In this document: positions 24,642 through 32,334 of the stretch, piece after piece
Layout of the letters: each line of letters starts with the position of its first letter
Numbering within the stretch: the first letter of the stretch is position 1
From: Albimonas sp041685625
GTDB lineage: Bacteria; Pseudomonadota; Alphaproteobacteria; Rhodobacterales; Rhodobacteraceae
DNA: 33,422 bases
Direction of reading: 5' to 3'
NCBI GenBank assembly: GCA_041685625.1
Contig: JAWLFJ010000031.1
Location: forward strand, 1 to 33,422
Translations under genes and position numbers: made by a program
Notes under the pieces: model-generated
What the model was told of the DNA's origin: nothing
The model's database searches: none
What the model saw: only the letters and a program-made list of their open reading frames with translations

Positions 24642-25556
24642 ATGCCCGCAGACACCGCCCACCGCGCCGAGATCATCGACGGCAAGGCCCTCGCCGCCAC
24701 GCTCCGCGAGCGCGTCGCCGGCCACGTCGCGCGGATGAAGGAGAAGGGCGTCACGCCCGGCCTGGCGGTGGTTCTGGTGGGCGAAGACCCGGCGAGCCAG
24801 GTCTACGTCCGCAACAAGCACCGCCAGACGCTCGAGGCCGGGATGGAGAGCTTCGAGCATCGCCTGCCGGTCGAGACGCCGGAGGCGGAGCTGCTCGACC
24901 TCGTCGCGCGCCTCAACGCCGATCCCGCGGTGCACGGCATCCTCGTGCAGCTGCCGCTGCCGGCCAATGTCGACGCCGCCAAGGTGCTCGACGCCATCGA
25001 CCCGGCGAAGGACGTGGACGGCTTCCACGTCGTCAACGTCGGCCGCCTCGCCACCGGCCTCCCGGCGCTGACGCCCTGCACCCCGCTCGGCTGCCTGATG
25101 CTGCTCAAGCACCGCCTCGGCGATCTCTCGGGCGCCGAGGCGGTGGTCGTCGGCCGCTCCAACATCGTCGGCAAGCCGATGGCCCAGCTCCTCCTGCGGG
25201 AGAGCTGCACCGTCACCGTCGCCCATTCCCGCACTCGCGACTTGGCGGGGACCTGCCGCCGCGCCGACATCCTCGTCGCCGCCGTCGGCCGGCCGGAGAT
25301 GATCCCCGGCGACTGGATCAAGCCGGGCGCCACCGTCATCGACGTCGGCATCAACCGCGTCCCGGCGCCGGAGAAGGGCGAGGGCAAGCACCGCCTCGTC
25401 GGCGACGTGCGTTTCGAAAGCGCCGCGGCCGTCGCCGGCGCCATCACCCCCGTTCCCGGCGGCGTCGGCCCGATGACCATCGCCTGCCTGCTCGCCAACA
25501 CCCTGACCGCCGCGAGCCGCATCCACGCGCTCGAGCCGCCCGACCTCACGCCCTGA
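24642..25556 (+). CDS. folD: Methylenetetrahydrofolate dehydrogenase/methenyltetrahydrofolate cyclohydrolase
   Basis: A 304-residue bifunctional cytoplasmic enzyme interconverting 5,10-methylene-, methenyl- and 10-formyl-tetrahydrofolate with NADP(H). Visible landmarks are the catalytic lysine K59 in YVRNKHR, the VHGILVQLPLP block, KDVDGFH, the cofactor site VVGRSNIVGKPMAQLLL and the C-terminal PVPGGVGPMT. It is of normal length. The ATG at 24642 is preceded by GAGGAG at 24631-24636; the longer open frame upstream runs through queF out of register and is not used. It lies 17 bases after queF, probably in one transcript, and is convergent with the thioesterase gene 15 bases away. Confidence 0.98.
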   Translation: MPADTAHRAEIIDGKALAATLRERVAGHVARMKEKGVTPGLAVVLVGEDPASQVYVRNKHRQTLEAGMESFEHRLPVETPEAELLDLVARLNADPAVHGILVQLPLPANVDAAKVLDAIDPAKDVDGFHVVNVGRLATGLPALTPCTPLGCLMLLKHRLGDLSGAEAVVVGRSNIVGKPMAQLLLRESCTVTVAHSRTRDLAGTCRRADILVAAVGRPEMIPGDWIKPGATVIDVGINRVPAPEKGEGKHRLVGDVRFESAAAVAGAITPVPGGVGPMTIACLLANTLTAASRIHALEPPDLTP

Positions 25557-25571
25557 GGCGTCGCGGCCGCG

Positions 25572-26006
25572 TCACCGCGCCGCCATCATCGCCATCGTGC
25601 CGAGCAGAAGCGCCACCGCGACGCGCCCCTCCGGCCCCTCCGCGAACACCTCCGCCCGCACGACCGAGAGCCTGCGGCCGCCGCGCTCCACCCGCCCCTC
25701 GGCGACCACACGCTGGCCTCTTGCCGGGGCGAGGAAGTTCACTTTCTGTTCCACCGTCACCACGCTCTCGCCCGGCCCGAGCAGGCTCGTCGCCGCGAAG
25801 CCCCCCGCGTTGTCGCCCAAGGCGAAGGCGAGGGCGGCATGCGCGAAGCCGTGATGCTGGCTCACCGCCGGGGTGATCGGCGCGGCCAGCACCGCGAGGC
25901 CCGGTTCCAGCGCGACGATCTCCGCGCCGAAGGTCCGCATCAGACCCTGCGCCGCGAAGCCGTCGCGCACCCGCGCCTCCCAGTCCGGATCGCGCGCCCC
26001 CGTCAT
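25572..26006 (-). CDS. PaaI-family hotdog thioesterase
   Basis: A 144-residue protein with the hotdog-fold acyl-CoA thioesterase pattern. The segment HHGFAHAALAFALGDNAGGFAA (about residues 51-72) holds the HG-x-AHAA..D motif that binds the thioester. EQKVNFLAPARGQRVVAEGRVERGGRRL then forms the central sheet. Its acyl-CoA substrate is unknown. The ATG at 26006 overlaps the TGA of pdeM (ATGA), indicating a coupled pair with that repair gene. Confidence 0.9.
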   Translation of the reverse strand: MTGARDPDWEARVRDGFAAQGLMRTFGAEIVALEPGLAVLAAPITPAVSQHHGFAHAALAFALGDNAGGFAATSLLGPGESVVTVEQKVNFLAPARGQRVVAEGRVERGGRRLSVVRAEVFAEGPEGRVAVALLLGTMAMMAAR

Positions 26007-26692
26007 CCGAGCGCCGCCAGCGGCGCGGCCACCACCCGCCGCCCCGTCAGCAGCGCCGTCCCCTCCGGCGCCAGCCGCGCCAGCGGCGCCGCTCGCACGT
26101 CGAGGCCGCCGGTATAGGCGCCGAAGGCCGGCAGGATCACCCGCGCCCCGCTCACCACGAAGCAGGGGCGGGAGATGCGCCGCCCGCGTGCGGCGAGCCG
26201 CGCCTTCGGGTGCCAGTGGCCCGAGATCTCGCCGCTTCCCGCCTCCGCCGCCCCCGCCTCGTGGCGGAACGTCAGCGGCCCTTCCCTCAGGTCCGCCCGA
26301 TGCTCGCCCGCCAGCTCCGGCGGCCCCGGATCGTGGTTCCCGGCGATCCAGATCCAGCGCCGCCCGGCCGCGAGGGCCGAGAGCCGCGAGGCCGCGCGCT
26401 CCGGCAGGGCCGCGCCGGCCTCGAGATCGTCGAAGGAATCGCCGAGGCAGATCACCGCGGCCGGCCGCACCGCCTCCACCTCCGCGGCGAGGCGCGCGAC
26501 GGTCTCCTCCGTCTCGTAGGGGGGCAGCAGCGCGCCGCCGCGCCGGGCCAGCCGCTCCGACTTGCCGAGATGCAGGTCCGAGACCACGAGCCAGCCCGGC
26601 GCCGGCCAGAAAAGCGCGCCGGAGGGTCGGGCCTCCAGGGTCTCTCCGGCGAGGGCGAAGCGGTGGCAGGGGGAGGGGGACGGGGCGTTCAT
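26003..26692 (-). CDS. pdeM: Ligase-associated DNA damage response endonuclease PdeM
   Basis: A 229-residue calcineurin-type metallophosphoesterase. Metal-binding motifs appear in order: SDLHLG (D39, H41), CLGDSFDD, GNHD and GHWHPK. The sequence SDLHLGKSERLARRGGALLPPYE is diagnostic of the PdeM family, associated with an ATP-dependent DNA ligase, an exonuclease and an Lhr-type helicase in a DNA damage response set. I use the ATG at 26692, where a GGGAGGGGG tract lies a few bases upstream; the open frame continues to 26791 but that extension is Arg-rich without conservation. The Lhr-type helicase lies 1.7 kb away on the same strand; the ligase and exonuclease are not in the window. Confidence 0.92.
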   Translation of the reverse strand: MNAPSPSPCHRFALAGETLEARPSGALFWPAPGWLVVSDLHLGKSERLARRGGALLPPYETEETVARLAAEVEAVRPAAVICLGDSFDDLEAGAALPERAASRLSALAAGRRWIWIAGNHDPGPPELAGEHRADLREGPLTFRHEAGAAEAGSGEISGHWHPKARLAARGRRISRPCFVVSGARVILPAFGAYTGGLDVRAAPLARLAPEGTALLTGRRVVAAPLAALG

Positions 26693-26822
26693 GGCGGCGA
26701 AGTTAGCGGAATGTTCTCGCCCCCGGCAACGGCTTTCGCGGCCTCGCGCCGTGACCCGGCGCCGCCCGGTCGCGGCGCCTCGGGCCGGCACGAAGCCGGA
26801 CGCCCGCGCCGGGCCGCGCCCC

Positions 26823-27278
26823 TCAGCGGCGGTCCTTCGCGGCGGCGCGCATCTCCCGCTCCAGCGCGTCGAGGAAGCGCGCCCGGTCGGCCTTGGCGAA
26901 GGGCCGGCCGCCGCCGCCCGCCGCCAGCGGATTCGCGGCGCGGAGGTCGGCGGCGAGGTCGCGCATCGCCAGCCGCGAGCCGATGTTGGCCGGGGTGAAG
27001 GCCTCGCCGTCCGGCTTCAGCGCGCGCGCCCCGGCCTCGATGCAGCGGGCGGCGAGGGGGATGTCGGAGGTGACGCAGACGTCGCCCGGCCCGATGCGCT
27101 CGGCGATCCAGCGGTCGGCGGCGTCGGCGCCCTCGGGGACGATCACCACCTCGACCCGCGGATCCTCCGAGGGGCGGATGCCGCCGTTGGCGACCATCAG
27201 CACCCGCACGCCGTGGCGGACGCCGACCCGCACGGCCTCGGCGCGCACGGGGCAGGCGTCGGCGTCGACATAGAGCAT
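26823..27278 (-). CDS. YaiI/YqxD family protein (DUF188)
   Basis: A 151-residue protein with the full DUF188 pattern: YVDADACPVRAE at the start, VTSDIPLAARCIEAGARALKPDGE in the middle and LAMRDLAADLR later. The conserved aspartates (DADACPV and SDIPLA) suggest a PIN/NYN-like nuclease fold, but no activity is established. The ATG at 27278 follows a GGGGGAC tract; the very long upstream open frame on this strand is antisense-like noise from the neighbouring gene. It lies between pdeM and the antiporter on the same strand. Confidence 0.93.
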   Translation of the reverse strand: MLYVDADACPVRAEAVRVGVRHGVRVLMVANGGIRPSEDPRVEVVIVPEGADAADRWIAERIGPGDVCVTSDIPLAARCIEAGARALKPDGEAFTPANIGSRLAMRDLAADLRAANPLAAGGGGRPFAKADRARFLDALEREMRAAAKDRR

Positions 27279-27310
27279 GGCGTGGTTTGTCCCCCGCCCC
27301 GGCCCGCCGG

Positions 27311-28231
27311 TCAAGCCGCGCCGAAGGCGAGGGCGCCGAGATAGAGGGCGTAGAGGCCCAAGAGCCCGACCCCCGCGATCCGCCCGAGCGCCCCGGCCCA
27401 GGCGAGCGCCAGCGCCAGCAGCGTCGCCGCGACCATCGCGCCGAGGTCGAGCGCCGTCAGCACCCCGCCCGGCAGCGGCGCGACCAGCGCCGTCACGCCG
27501 AGGATGCCGAGCACGTTGAACACGTTGCTCCCCAGCACGTTGCCGAGCGCCAGGTCCCCCCGGCCCCGCGCCGCCGCGGCGACCGAGGCGGCGAGCTCCG
27601 GCAGCGAGGTGCCGACCGCCACCACCGTCAGGCCGATCACCGCCTCCGAGACGCCCGCCTCCGCGGCGAGGACGGAGGCGCCCTCCACCAGCCAGCCGGC
27701 GCCGACGACGACCGCGGCGAGGCCGCCGCCCGCGACGGCGAGCCCGCGCCAGAGCGGGCCGACGGCGCCGGCCGGCAGCGCCTCCGCCGCGCCGCCGCGC
27801 AGCGCGACGAGGAGATAGGCCGCCAGCCCCGCCAGCAGCCCGAGCCCGGCGAGCCGGCCGATCCCGCCCGGCGCCAGCGCCAGCGCGGCGCAGGCGAGGG
27901 CGGCGAGCAGCATCGCCGCGCCGTCCCGCTTCAGCGCCGCGCGGTCCGCGACCGCCGGCGCCAGCAGCACGGAGACGCCGAGGATCAGGCCGATGTTGGC
28001 GACGTTCGAGCCGACCACGTTGCCGAGCGCGATGCCCGGCAGCCCGGCCAGCGCCGCCTCGAGGCTCGCCGCCAGTTCGGGCGCGGAGGTGCCGAAGCCC
28101 ATCACCGTGGCGCCGATCACCGCCGCCGGCAGCCCGAGCCTGAGCGCCAGCGCGAGCGCGCCGCGCACCAGAAGATCGCCGCCGAGGATCAGCAGCACGA
28201 GGCCGACGGCGAGGGCGACGAGAGGGCTCAT
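27311..28231 (-). CDS. Calcium/sodium antiporter (CaCA family, YrbG-like)
   Basis: A 306-residue inner-membrane cation exchanger with about ten hydrophobic helices. The two inverted alpha-repeats are clear: VMGFGTSAPELAAS with GNVVGSNVANIGLILG in the N-terminal half, and VVAVGTSLPELAAS with GNVLGSNVFNVLGILG in the C-terminal half. The repeats form the ion-binding centre and both acidic residues are present. A Ca2+/Na+ or cation/H+ exchange role is expected. Length and organisation are normal. It lies 32 bases upstream of the YaiI gene and may share a transcript with it. Confidence 0.95.
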   Translation of the reverse strand: MSPLVALAVGLVLLILGGDLLVRGALALALRLGLPAAVIGATVMGFGTSAPELAASLEAALAGLPGIALGNVVGSNVANIGLILGVSVLLAPAVADRAALKRDGAAMLLAALACAALALAPGGIGRLAGLGLLAGLAAYLLVALRGGAAEALPAGAVGPLWRGLAVAGGGLAAVVVGAGWLVEGASVLAAEAGVSEAVIGLTVVAVGTSLPELAASVAAAARGRGDLALGNVLGSNVFNVLGILGVTALVAPLPGGVLTALDLGAMVAATLLALALAWAGALGRIAGVGLLGLYALYLGALAFGAA

Positions 28232-28314
28232 GGGAACTCCGGCACGGGGCGCGCGCGCCGCAGCCTGCGGCGTGGCGGCGCAGATAGGCGCGGCGCGCGC
28301 CCCGCGACAGGGGC

Positions 28315-28341
28315 GCGGCGCCGAATTCGATCCGGCGCCGC
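28315..28341. terminator. Hairpin between the helicase and antiporter genes
   Basis: GCGGCGCCG (28315-28323) and CGGCGCCGC (28333-28341) form a perfect 9-bp stem with a 9-base A/T-containing loop (AATTCGATC). It lies in the 144-base gap downstream of the helicase and upstream of the antiporter, where a terminator or a leader structure is plausible. Confidence 0.4.
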
Positions 28342-28355
28342 AGGATCGCGGCGCG

Positions 28356-28375
28356 GCGCGGCGGCGCCGCCGCGC
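28356..28375. terminator. Perfect 20-bp palindrome at the end of the helicase gene
   Basis: GCGCGGCGGCGCCGCCGCGC is its own reverse complement and directly abuts the helicase stop codon (minus strand). It could form a terminator-like stem or bind a dimeric protein. There is no loop sequence and no T-run. Confidence 0.4.
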
Positions 28376-30814
28376 TCAGCCCGTCCGCGGGCCGAGCCCG
28401 ACCTCCGACATCAGGCTCGCGGCCTCCTCCTCCAGCAGCCGTTCCTCGCCCGCGCCGCGGATGGGGACGCGGCCGACCTCGAGCAGGAGGGGCGCCGCGA
28501 GGGGCGTCACGGAGCGGGCGCGGACGTGGCGGATGCGCCCCTCGGCGCGGGCGCACATCTCCTCGATGCGGTCGAAGTCGACGAGCCCGCGCATCGCCTC
28601 GGACCGGGTGATGCGGAGCATCAGGTGGTCCGGGTCGTATTTGCGGAGCGTGTCGTAGAGGATGTCGGAGGAGAAGGTCGCCTGCCGGCCGGTCTTGCGC
28701 CGCCCCGGCTGGTTGCGCTCGATCAGCCCGGCGATCACGGCGGAGGCGCGGAAGGTCCGCTTCATAACCGCGTTCTCGCCCAGCCAACGCTCGAGCCCGT
28801 CGCGCAGGCCCCTGACGTCGAAGAGGGGGGCCGGCTCCTCGACCTCGCGCAGCCCCTGGATCAGAAGCGCGTAGTCGTTGCCGACGAAGCCGATCGGCTC
28901 CAGCCCCGCCGCCTCCATCCGCTTGGTCAGGAGGAGGCCGAGCGAGTAATGCGCGTTCCGGCCCGCGAAGCCGTAGACGACGAGGTTCCGGCGCCCGGCG
29001 CGGGGGAAGCTCTCGACCAGCAGCCCCTCGGGGCCGGGGAGGGCCGAGCGGCGGTCCTGAAGATGGAGCCAGTCGCGGACGTGACCCGGCAGGCCCCGCC
29101 ACGCCTCGCGGTCGTTCAGGAGTTCGAGCACCCGGCGGGAGAGGACGGTGGAGGTCGCGAGGCGCCAGCCGCCGAAGACGGCGATCTTCGGCTCCCGGTC
29201 CGGGCGGCGGGAGACCTCCAGCGTCATCTCGCGCAGGCCCTCGTATCTCACCACCTCGCCCCCGATCAGGAAGGTGTCGCCGGGGACGAGGGTCGCGGCG
29301 AAGTCCTCCTCCACCTCGCCGAGCTTGGGGCCGCCGCCGCGGCGACCGGCGAGGCGCACGCCGAGGGTCTCGGCCGCGACGATGGTGCCGAGGTTCATGC
29401 GGATCGTCCGCGCGCTCCGCGGATCGCGCAGGCGGAAGGTTCCGGCCGGCTCCTCGATCAGGCGCTTCCACTTGTCGTAGGCGCGGAGGGCGTAGCCGCC
29501 GGTGGCGCAGAAATCGAGGCAGTCGTCGAACTCCTGACGCGCGAGCGCCGCGTAAGGCCCCGCTCTCGTGACCTCCTCGAAGAGCCTGTCGGCCCGGAAC
29601 GGCCCGGCGCAGGCGATGCAGAGGATGTGCTGGCAGAGCACGTCGAGCGGCGCGACGGAGGGGCCGGGTCCGTCGAGATCCTTGGCGAGCACCGCGTCGA
29701 GCGCGGCGCGGCATTCCAGCACCTCGAAGCGGTTGGCGGGGACGACGAGGGCGCGCGACGGGGCGTCGTAGCGGTGGTTGGCGCGCCCGATGCGCTGCAC
29801 CAGACGCTTGACGTTCTTCGGCGCGCCGACCTGGATCACGAGGTCCACGTCGCCCCAGTCGATGCCGAGGTCGAGGGAGCCGGTGCAGACCACGGCGCGC
29901 AGCTCCCCCGCCGCCATCGCGCCCTCGACGCGGCGGCGCGCCTCCCGGTCGAGGGAGCCGTGGTGGATGCCGATGGGCAGCCCCTCGGCGTTCTCGGCCC
30001 AGAGGGCCTGGAAGAACAGCTCGCACTGGGCGCGGGTGTTGTGGAAGACGAGGGTGGTGCCGGCCTTGCGGATCTCCTCCATCACCGCGCAGGCGGCGTG
30101 GCGCCCGCCCTGCCCGGCCCAGGGCGGCGGCACGTCGGCCTCCAGCATGGCGATGTCGGGCGGCGGGCCGGGGTCGGCTTCCAGCAGGCGGCAGCCTTCG
30201 GGACGCAGCCAGCGCGCCAGCGCCGCCGGGTCCTCCACCGTGGCCGAGAGGCCGACCGCCTCCAGCCCCGGCGCCAGCGTCTCGAGCCGCGCGAGGCCGA
30301 GCGTCAGCTGGTCGCCGCGCTTCGATTCGGCGAGGGCGTGCGCCTCGTCCACGATCACCCGGCGGAGACCGGCGAAGATCCGCGGCGCGTCCTCGTAGCT
30401 GAGCAGGAGCGCGAGGCTCTCCGGCGTCGTCAGCAGGATGTGCGGCGGGTCGGCGCGCTGGCGCCTGCGGGCCGACTGCGGGGTGTCCCCGGTGCGGTCC
30501 TCGACGCGGATCGGCAGCGCCATCTCCTCGATCGGCCGCGCGAGGTTGCGGCGGATGTCGGCCGCCAGCGCCTTCAGGGGCGAGACGTAGAGGGTGTGCA
30601 GGCCCGGCGGCGGGTCCGTCTCGAGGGCGACCAGGGTGGGCAGGAAGCCCGCCAGCGTCTTGCCGCCGCCGGTGGGCGCGACGAGGAGGTCGGCGCCGCC
30701 GGTTCCGGCCCGGCGCAGCAGGTCGAGCTGGTGCGGATGCGGCGACCAGCCGCGGCGGGCGAACCAGTCGCGGAAACGGGGGGGCAGCAGGCTCGCGGCG
30801 TCGGGACCGTCCAT
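28376..30814 (-). CDS. Ligase-associated DNA damage response DEXH-box helicase (Lhr family)
   Basis: An 812-residue superfamily 2 helicase. Motif I is APTGGGKT (residues 46-53), motif Ia YVSPLKALA, motif II DEAH (156-159), then SATVEDP for motif III. Motif VI in the second RecA domain is VQRIGRANHR. A long C-terminal region with winged-helix and DUF4062-like Lhr core sequence (VVYGFAGRNAHYSLGLLLTKRME) follows. The size of about 810 residues fits the short ligase-associated Lhr proteins rather than the 1500-residue Lhr. The ATG at 30814 begins MDGPDAASLLPPRFRDWFARRG, typical of the family; upstream open frame to 31066 runs antisense to the ATP-grasp gene. It probably unwinds DNA or RNA-DNA hybrids with the PdeM partner. 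Confidence 0.95.
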   Translation of the reverse strand: MDGPDAASLLPPRFRDWFARRGWSPHPHQLDLLRRAGTGGADLLVAPTGGGKTLAGFLPTLVALETDPPPGLHTLYVSPLKALAADIRRNLARPIEEMALPIRVEDRTGDTPQSARRRQRADPPHILLTTPESLALLLSYEDAPRIFAGLRRVIVDEAHALAESKRGDQLTLGLARLETLAPGLEAVGLSATVEDPAALARWLRPEGCRLLEADPGPPPDIAMLEADVPPPWAGQGGRHAACAVMEEIRKAGTTLVFHNTRAQCELFFQALWAENAEGLPIGIHHGSLDREARRRVEGAMAAGELRAVVCTGSLDLGIDWGDVDLVIQVGAPKNVKRLVQRIGRANHRYDAPSRALVVPANRFEVLECRAALDAVLAKDLDGPGPSVAPLDVLCQHILCIACAGPFRADRLFEEVTRAGPYAALARQEFDDCLDFCATGGYALRAYDKWKRLIEEPAGTFRLRDPRSARTIRMNLGTIVAAETLGVRLAGRRGGGPKLGEVEEDFAATLVPGDTFLIGGEVVRYEGLREMTLEVSRRPDREPKIAVFGGWRLATSTVLSRRVLELLNDREAWRGLPGHVRDWLHLQDRRSALPGPEGLLVESFPRAGRRNLVVYGFAGRNAHYSLGLLLTKRMEAAGLEPIGFVGNDYALLIQGLREVEEPAPLFDVRGLRDGLERWLGENAVMKRTFRASAVIAGLIERNQPGRRKTGRQATFSSDILYDTLRKYDPDHLMLRITRSEAMRGLVDFDRIEEMCARAEGRIRHVRARSVTPLAAPLLLEVGRVPIRGAGEERLLEEEAASLMSEVGLGPRTG

Positions 30815-30923
30815 GCGGCGGATCCTAGCGCAGCCCGCGGCGGCGCGCAGCCGGCGCCCCGGCGGAAGGTTGACGCGCCGCAACATAGCGTCTCCAATCG
30901 AGAGTGCGGCAGGCGGAGGGCCC
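30815..30923. promoter_or_regulatory. Divergent promoter region of helicase and ATP-grasp genes
   Basis: The 109-base gap must contain promoters in both directions. A TTGACG at 30870-30875 on the plus strand is a good -35 match, but a convincing -10 element at 16-18 bases spacing is not visible (TCCAAT at best). CGGAGGG just before the ATG at 30924 is the ribosome binding site of the ATP-grasp gene. Confidence 0.3.
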
Positions 30924-32330
30924 ATGTTCAACGAGATGACCGGCCGGGACGGCACGCTGCGCGAGCCATACGCCGGCGTCGCGAAGTGGCTGGAGGAGAC
31001 CGGCGTCGAACTGCTGCAGCGCCGGTCGGAGGAGGCCGAGGCGATCTTCCGGCGCATCGGCATCACCTTCGCGGTCTACGGCGAGGGCGGCGATCCGGAG
31101 CGGCTGATCCCCTTCGACCTGGTGCCGCGGGTGTTCTCGGCCGCCGAGTGGCGTCGGCTCGACCGCGGCATCCGCCAGCGGGCGCGGGCGCTGAACGCCT
31201 TCCTGCACGACGTCTACCACCGCGGAGAGATCCTGCGCGCCGGGCTGGTGCCGGAGGACCTCGTCTATCGCAACGCCGCGTTCCTGCCGGAGATGGTGGG
31301 CGTGGAGCCGCCGGGGCGGGTGTATTCGCACATCCTCGGCATCGACATCGTGCGCACCGGCCCCGGCGACTTCCAGGTGCTGGAGGACAACTGCCGCACG
31401 CCCTCCGGCGTCTCCTACATGCTGGAGAACCGGGAGATCATGATGCGCATGTTCCCCGAGCTGTTCGACGGCGGCCGGGTGATGCCGGTGGACGACTATC
31501 CCGACAGCCTGCGCAAGACGCTGGAGGAGGTCGCGCCGCCGGCCTGCAAGGGCGATCCGACCTGCGTGGTGCTGACGCCGGGCGCGCTGAACTCGGCCTA
31601 TTACGAGCACTCCTTCCTCGCCGACCTGATGGGCGTGGAGCTGGTGGAGCCGCAGGACCTGTTCGTCGACGAGGGACGGGTCTGGATGCGCACCACCCGC
31701 GGGCCGACGCGGGTGGACGTGATCTACCGGCGCATCGACGACGACTTCATCGACCCGCTGGCGTTCCGGCCCGACTCGATGCTCGGCGTGCCGGGGCTGT
31801 TCGACGCCTACCGGGCGGGGGGCGTCACGCTCTGCTCGGCGCCCGGCGCGGGGGTGGCGGACGACAAGGCCGTCTACTGCTTCGTGCCGGACATGATCCG
31901 CTTCTATCTCGGCGAGACGCCGATCCTCGAGAACGTGCCCACCTGGCGCTGCGCCGAGCGCGAGTCCCGCGCCTACGTGCTGGATCGGCTGGAGGAGCTG
32001 GTGGTCAAGGAGGTGCACGGCTCCGGCGGCTACGGGATGCTGATCGGCCCCCGCTCCACCGCCGAGGAGCGCGCCGCCTACGCCAGGCGGGTCGAGGCCG
32101 ATCCCGACGCCTTCATCGCGCAGCCGACGCTCGAGCTCTCGGCCTGCCCGACGCTCGGGGGCGGCGATCTCGGCCCGCGGCACGTGGATTTCAGGCCCTT
32201 CTGCCTCGTCGGCCGGTCGATGCGCCTCGTGCCGGGCGGGCTGACGCGGGTGGCGCTGCGCGAAGGGTCGCTGGTGGTGAACTCCAGCCAGGGCGGCGGG
32301 GTCAAGGACACCTGGGTCCTCTCGGAGTGA
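30924..32330 (+). CDS. Circularly permuted ATP-grasp protein (DUF404/DUF407)
   Basis: A 468-residue cytoplasmic protein of the circularly permuted ATP-grasp type. Landmarks are FDLVPRVFSAAEW and RGIRQRARALNAFLHDVYH (about residues 65-105), VLEDNCRTPSGVSYMLENRE (about 152-171), DLFVDEGRVWMRTTRGPTRVDVIYRRIDDDFIDPL, and the C-terminal KEVHGSGGYGMLIGP. The acidic and glycine-rich elements suit ATP and metal binding, so an amide or peptide bond-forming ligase activity is predicted for the family; the product is not known. GGAGG four to five bases upstream supports the ATG at 30924. The next gene starts four bases after its stop and encodes the usual partner, an alpha-E protein. Confidence 0.95.
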   Translation: MFNEMTGRDGTLREPYAGVAKWLEETGVELLQRRSEEAEAIFRRIGITFAVYGEGGDPERLIPFDLVPRVFSAAEWRRLDRGIRQRARALNAFLHDVYHRGEILRAGLVPEDLVYRNAAFLPEMVGVEPPGRVYSHILGIDIVRTGPGDFQVLEDNCRTPSGVSYMLENREIMMRMFPELFDGGRVMPVDDYPDSLRKTLEEVAPPACKGDPTCVVLTPGALNSAYYEHSFLADLMGVELVEPQDLFVDEGRVWMRTTRGPTRVDVIYRRIDDDFIDPLAFRPDSMLGVPGLFDAYRAGGVTLCSAPGAGVADDKAVYCFVPDMIRFYLGETPILENVPTWRCAERESRAYVLDRLEELVVKEVHGSGGYGMLIGPRSTAEERAAYARRVEADPDAFIAQPTLELSACPTLGGGDLGPRHVDFRPFCLVGRSMRLVPGGLTRVALREGSLVVNSSQGGGVKDTWVLSE

Positions 32331-32334
32331 GCCG

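Noticed and set aside
26823..30026. 1067-codon minus-strand frame extending YaiI upstream
   Set aside because: Only the last 151 residues match a known family; the rest is an off-frame reading of the antiporter and helicase genes.
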